DNA from: an uncultured Prevotella sp. | GTDB taxonomy: Bacteria > Bacteroidota > Bacteroidia > Bacteroidales > Bacteroidaceae | Direction: 5' to 3' | Assembly: GCA_947095945.1 (NCBI GenBank) | Contig: CAMUQM010000094.1 | Location: forward strand, 1 to 7,177 | DNA: 7,177 bases | Shown here: positions 5,742 to 7,177 of the stretch, piece by piece | Numbering within the stretch: position 1 is the stretch's first letter | Layout of the letters: each line of letters opens with the position of its first letter | The notes under the pieces: model-generated | What the model was told of the DNA's origin: nothing | Database searches by the model: none | The model's input: the letters and a program-made list of their open reading frames with translations, nothing else | Program-made: the position numbers and the translations under genes

Positions 5742-5758
5742 CTTGTAAATATTACAAG
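5742..5758. promoter_or_regulatory. Palindrome upstream of the desulfoferrodoxin promoter, candidate operator
   Basis: CTTGTAA-ATA-TTACAAG is a perfect 7-3-7 inverted repeat. It lies 7 bases upstream of the -33 box, centred near -54 from the predicted start, a typical activator position. The A/T-rich symmetric form resembles sites of Fur/PerR-type or Crp/Fnr-type regulators, but the regulator cannot be named from sequence. The link to oxidative stress is inferred from the gene it precedes. Confidence 0.45.
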
Positions 5759-5989
5759 TTTTACATTATTTAAGATTCCGTTTACTATAATAGTTGCTTG
5801 TCAATTACGTATCTTCTTACCTTATTTTCAATCGAAAAGCTTTGTTTACTACACCCTATTCCACTATCTTTTACCATTGTAATGATGCCTAACACCAATG
5901 GTGCTAACAATGAGCACATAATGTGCGGAGGGCTAAATACCACACAACTCATCGTATAAATAAGCGTAACATGACGTTAGAAAGGGGTA
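5759..5989. other. Non-coding gap between desulfoferrodoxin promoter and amylase terminator
   Basis: No gene is visible. The stretch holds the paired palindromes at 5891-5926 and an isolated TAAC-ATGAC-GTTA at 5967-5979. I saw no promoter pair on either strand. Confidence 0.5.
5891..5926. repeat. Paired short palindromes, copy 2
   Basis: CACC-AAT-GGTG (5893-5903) and GCACAT-A-ATGTGC (5914-5926) are perfect inverted repeats with centres at 5898 and 5920, 22 bp apart. A weaker TTAC-CATT-GTAA at 5871-5882 sits about 22 bp before the first. The arrangement and the AACACCAAT start match the pair at 195-232. Confidence 0.45.
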
Positions 5990-6036
5990 TAAAAACAAAA
6001 AGTAAGTCTCCTTAATTTAATAAGAAGACTTACTTT
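5990..6036 (-). terminator. Intrinsic terminator of the alpha-amylase gene
   Basis: On the minus strand AAAGTAAGTCTTCTTA (6036-6021) pairs with TAAGGAGACTTACTTT (6014-5999) around a 6-base loop: a 16-bp stem with one G-U pair. TTGTTTTTA follows. The G-U pair would be a mismatch on the plus strand. It begins 79 bases after the stop codon. Confidence 0.85.
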
Positions 6037-6115
6037 CTTAAGCTCAATACGAATCTAAATAAAAGAGAGTACGTATGAGAGCGTATGCTTTTTTACGTTT
6101 ATCTGATAGCTTTAC

Positions 6116-7177
6116 CTATTTTACAATTATCTTCTTGCCAGCATGGATATAAACTCCACGCTGCGTAGGCTTACCAGTGAGTCGCTGACCAGAGAGCGTA
6201 TAGTAATACTTGTCGGATTTACTCTGCTGAGCATCAGCCTCAACTCCCTCAATACCAGTAACCATACTCGTTACATTATTGACTGTAAACTTACCGTTTT
6301 CCTTTGTTGATGAGACTTCAAAGTAAGACGTTTTCTTCACTCTTTCGATGTCCACAGTCTGATTGGCACTGGCATTTGAAGCCGTACCAATACTAAACAC
6401 AAAGTTTACATAGTCATCAGCTTTTGTGAGCGTATAGTCCTTATAAAACCATGTCTTACCATTCGCGGTTGTCTTTGAAGTAACCTTATCGCCGGGCCAC
6501 GACGTTGCTGTATGCGTACCACCCCATGAATGATAATTCACGTATGAGTTCCAACCCACCTGATCAGTATTCACATAGACACGAATCGTTTCTGGCGTGT
6601 AAGGGGCTGCAGCAGCAACCTTATAGCTGCGAGTGATAACCTTACCCACAATACCACCTGCCAACAATGCCACTTTCAAAGTTGTTTCGCCCTCAGGAAG
6701 CGTTATCTCCGTTCCAGAAGCCACCTGTACGCTGCTTGCTGTTGGTGTTGCACCATTCGTTGTATAAACAAGTTTAGCCCCAGCATTCGCAGAAACAGCA
6801 GTCAGTTTAACCTTTAAGTTCTCACCTTCATACGCTCCACTCGCCTTATCAACCCAAGCTGTCTCGGCATCTGTAGCAAGATAGTAAGCATAGTGATAAC
6901 CACTCAAGAGCTTTGTATAACGAGAAGTAGGAACTACCAATTGATTAGCATTAGTACCTACAACCACCAAAAGCTTTCCGGTTGTACCCGTAACAACATT
7001 GGCATAATAATCTTTTGAAGAACGATAGTTCTGATAACTGCTCGTATTCGTCACACCAGCCAACTTACGGGCATCAATCATTGCCTTTATTTCCTTTGGA
7101 TAAGCAAGGTAGTGGGTATAGAAAACACAAGGTGTTCCGGGCATTGCCAAGAGATAAGCATTGGCTGCTAACGTATC
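6116..7177 (-). CDS. Secreted GH13 alpha-amylase, C-terminal part (5' end outside window)
   Basis: The frame is open to the right edge, so 353 C-terminal residues are visible and the true start is outside. An in-frame TTG at 7150 lies inside conserved sequence and is not the start. Residues 1-30 (NAYLLAMPGTPCVFYTHY) are the last strand region of a GH13 alpha-amylase barrel; the catalytic residues lie upstream, out of view. Next come an amylase C-terminal beta domain (about 40-110) and a chitobiase-type beta-sandwich (about 117-190, YTTNGATPT). A starch-binding module resembling CBM26 follows (about 197-300, with WGG at 218 and WPG at 227). The last 45 residues (YTLSGQRL, RGVYIHAGKKIIVK) resemble the C-terminal sorting domains of type IX secretion cargo. 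The enzyme probably cuts starch outside the cell or on its surface. The promoter is outside the window. Confidence 0.88.
   Translation of the reverse strand, partial: DTLAANAYLLAMPGTPCVFYTHYLAYPKEIKAMIDARKLAGVTNTSSYQNYRSSKDYYANVVTGTTGKLLVVVGTNANQLVVPTSRYTKLLSGYHYAYYLATDAETAWVDKASGAYEGENLKVKLTAVSANAGAKLVYTTNGATPTASSVQVASGTEITLPEGETTLKVALLAGGIVGKVITRSYKVAAAAPYTPETIRVYVNTDQVGWNSYVNYHSWGGTHTATSWPGDKVTSKTTANGKTWFYKDYTLTKADDYVNFVFSIGTASNASANQTVDIERVKKTSYFEVSSTKENGKFTVNNVTSMVTGIEGVEADAQQSKSDKYYYTLSGQRLTGKPTQRGVYIHAGKKIIVK

Noticed and set aside
7148..7150. TTG as the start of the amylase
   Set aside because: The codons upstream to the window edge (ANAYLL) continue the conserved GH13 sequence, so the gene simply runs out of the window.

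Overview
The window looks like chromosomal DNA from a Prevotella-like member of the Bacteroidales. The evidence is Bacteroidetes-type promoters (TTTG, about 20 bases, TAnnTTTG), A/T-rich leaders without clear Shine-Dalgarno sites, a lipoprotein with an acidic stretch after its lipid-anchor cysteine, and a secreted amylase ending in a sorting-type C-terminal domain. Genus is inferred from protein style only.

Layout, left to right. 1-368: window edge with a possible gene end, a paired-palindrome repeat and the terminator of the next gene. 369-2117 (minus): periplasmic S41 carboxy-terminal protease with an intact Ser-Lys-Gln catalytic set. 2118-2312: divergent promoters. 2313-2386 (plus): tRNA-Asn with its own promoter and a strong terminator. 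2421-3034: long non-coding stretch with a degenerate 22-bp-period array and several palindromes. 3035-4588 (plus): a 517-residue lipoprotein of the cholesterol-dependent cytolysin (thiol-activated cytolysin) superfamily that lacks the cholesterol-binding undecapeptide. 4589-5305: hairpins, an intrinsic terminator, and a second, much cleaner 22-bp tandem array. 5306-5674 (minus): desulfoferrodoxin/superoxide reductase with a complete catalytic iron site but an incomplete N-terminal iron site, behind a clear promoter with a 17-bp palindrome just upstream. 5675-6115: that control region, another paired-palindrome repeat and the amylase terminator. 6116 to the right edge (minus): 3' part of a secreted GH13 alpha-amylase with starch-binding and sorting domains.

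The genes are single units with their own terminators, not an operon. They share an envelope, starch-use and oxygen-defence theme but no obvious joint pathway. The items most worth attention are the undecapeptide-less cytolysin lipoprotein, the altered superoxide reductase, and the recurrence of a 22-bp spacing in four separate intergenic regions, two of which flank the cytolysin.
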